From Trichomonas vaginalis G3 (taxonomy: Eukaryota; Parabasalia; Trichomonadida; Trichomonadidae), in NCBI RefSeq assembly GCF_026262505.1, contig NC_067206.1, positions 17,443,319-17,507,318 on the forward strand: a stretch of DNA of 64,000 nucleotides, read 5' to 3'. The position numbers and the translations under genes were made by a program. Below, piece after piece: positions 62,738-64,000 of this stretch (position 1 is its first letter; each line of letters begins with the position of its first letter). The notes beneath the pieces were generated by a model. It was not told the DNA's origin. It saw only the letters and a list, made by a program, of their open reading frames with translations, and did not search any database.

Positions 62738-64000
62738 GAGTGGGGGACAAACTCGCCCATTGTCACTTTTTCATTAACCTTAAACTTGTAATTTTCATTA
62801 TTTTTAATTAACCTTATTTCTTTCCCAATTCCGGATTTATTTTATTCACTTACTATTAAAAGTCACATTTTAATAAAATATAATAATTTATTTATAGCAT
62901 TTTTTACTATACTTTAATAAAAAATTAATTATAATAAATTAAATGTTTATTAAATCAAATGTTTTCTTTGCAATAATATTTTTAATGTTGAGTAAACAAT
63001 GTTGGGATCAAGTGTATCATTTTTCAGACCTTTCTGAACAGCTTCAAGCATACTGATGCATTCGACTTTTTTAAATTGTGTCATTTCTTCGAAATCTCTT
63101 GTGACTTTTTTGATAACTTTAACACTTCTCTCTGAATCCAGACCTTTAATTTGCAACTTAATCAGGAATGAAGGAACAACACTGGAATATAACTCGATGA
63201 CAAGTTCATCGAGTCGAAGATTTCGCCTTTCTGGGAAGTACTGGTGCTTCAAAACCTTGAAATGTGATTCCGAGATGTTGTTTGTTCCATCTCCTTCATT
63301 TCTATAGCGAAGCATCCACCTGTCAAGATGATGGCGCCACTGTTGGTCAAAGTATTCACGGGCAGCAGGTTCCTCATTTAAAATTTCTTCTAAATTGTTG
63401 TAAACTTCATCATGATCAATTTCTTCCTCTTCAGAACCAAAGACCAATAACTTCATTAAGTTATAGAAAGTTTCGAAGTTGGAACGATCTTGAAACTTTT
63501 CAGCCTTTCTCATGACAGCGCGCAACACATGAACGCCACACCAAATGATCTGGCATAAGGGGATGGCTGTTTCAACAGCATTTGTGATTTGAGGTGCGCA
63601 GTCCATTGAAAAATAAGATGGTTCGCGATTGATGGAGCCAAAATATGCTGTGAGACAAACTTGTATATTTTCACTTGTGTCGGGCCAAACGAAAAAATAC
63701 AAAAACGGAAAAACAATTGATTCCGCGAATTTGCCAGTGACGGCATAAAATGGTATGCGAGAGCGCAAGAGCTTATAAGTGGAATCAATGTGATAAGTTT
63801 GTATTTGATGTGAAAAAGCATTTGCTTCGAATGGGGCGTAATAGAAAATCATACGATCTGGCTCGTGAATAAACTCGATGAGATCATCTGGAGAATGACT
63901 CTTAACCATGTCGACAAAAATTGCAAGAGATGTAACATCATCCGCTGAGAAACGGGTATTGATTGCATGAAGGCGTTTAGAAAACTTTTTTAAAGCATCT
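62738..64000 (-). mobile_element. MULE A, unit 5, cut by the window end
   Basis: Outer end and 3' part of the element, again preceded by the 90-bp repeat (62,648-62,737). It shows that the array continues to the right. Confidence 0.85.
62950..64000 (-). CDS. MULE A transposase, unit 5, partial
   Basis: C-terminal part of the 480-residue protein, including all three catalytic residues. Open to the window edge; the N-terminus lies outside. Confidence 0.88.
   Translation of the reverse strand, partial: DALKKFSKRLHAINTRFSADDVTSLAIFVDMVKSHSPDDLIEFIHEPDRMIFYYAPFEANAFSHQIQTYHIDSTYKLLRSRIPFYAVTGKFAESIVFPFLYFFVWPDTSENIQVCLTAYFGSINREPSYFSMDCAPQITNAVETAIPLCQIIWCGVHVLRAVMRKAEKFQDRSNFETFYNLMKLLVFGSEEEEIDHDEVYNNLEEILNEEPAAREYFDQQWRHHLDRWMLRYRNEGDGTNNISESHFKVLKHQYFPERRNLRLDELVIELYSSVVPSFLIKLQIKGLDSERSVKVIKKVTRDFEEMTQFKKVECISMLEAVQKGLKNDTLDPNIVYSTLKILLQRKHLI

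Larger units (their letters stand above)
25099..64000. repeat. Macrosatellite: tandem array of nested-transposon units
   Basis: Five units are visible: 25,099-33,566 (8,468 bp, no mariner), 33,567-43,334 (9,768 bp), 43,335-53,100 (9,766 bp), 53,101-62,737 (9,637 bp) and a partial unit from 62,738. All repeat the order MULE A (minus), spacer, MULE B (plus) with mariner and Kolobok inside, then the 1-kb hairpin element. Differences between units are few: scattered base changes, homopolymer-length differences, the mariner, and one 121-bp repeat. The left boundary coincides with the outer end of MULE A; the right boundary is outside the window. Confidence 0.9.

Overview
The window looks like nuclear DNA of a parabasalid (trichomonad) protist, probably a Trichomonas or Tritrichomonas relative. 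It is strongly AT-rich, its reading frames have no visible introns, and 5' untranslated stretches are very short. Many start codons lie 8-20 nt behind a match to the trichomonad initiator (consensus TCAYTWYTCATTA), for example TCACTATTTTTA before the ORF at 921, TCACTTTTC before 15061 and TCATTTTTTTA before the mariner transposase. The transposon mix (mariner, Mutator-like/MULE, Kolobok, pogo-like, Harbinger-like) fits this group. I see no tRNA, rRNA, CRISPR array or bacterial operon.

Left part (1-25,000) is a mosaic of old insertions and structured repeats with few likely genes. It holds three small ORFs of unknown function (921-2,139), a 1,051-bp element with inverted ends and 16-bp flanking repeats (5,594-6,644), and an unknown gene split by a MULE that lies between exact 80-bp direct repeats (7,183-11,463). 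It also holds a broken phage-type adenine methylase cassette (11,937-13,315), one intact 412-residue helical protein of unknown role (13,371-14,609), and decayed MULE, hAT-like, pogo-like and Harbinger-like transposases.

Scattered through this part are back-to-back hairpins, mostly in arrays with a step of about 110-130 bp, in which two kinds of hairpin alternate (about 1.2-2.0, 4.25-4.9, 6.2-6.5, 8.5-9.3, 17.5-18.1 and 18.5-19.3 kb). Stem sequences differ from copy to copy but stay self-complementary. The 18.5-19.3 kb array is GC-rich and shows paired changes between stem arms. One such cluster is carried inside the 1-kb mobile element.

Right part (25,099-64,000) is a tandem macrosatellite of about 9.77-kb units, each a nest of transposons. 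A unit holds a MULE on the minus strand (MULE A), a 363-bp spacer, a second MULE on the plus strand (MULE B) carrying a mariner in its 5' region and a Kolobok element in its last codons, then a copy of the 1-kb hairpin-bearing element. Units begin at 25,099, 33,567, 43,335, 53,101 and 62,738. Unit 1 lacks the mariner and keeps a clean empty site; units 2-4 carry it. MULE A (units 3, 4), Kolobok (units 2-4) and mariner (units 2, 3) have open transposase genes, so the array could be a source of three kinds of transposase. Most frame breaks in the array are single-base changes in homopolymers and could be sequencing errors.
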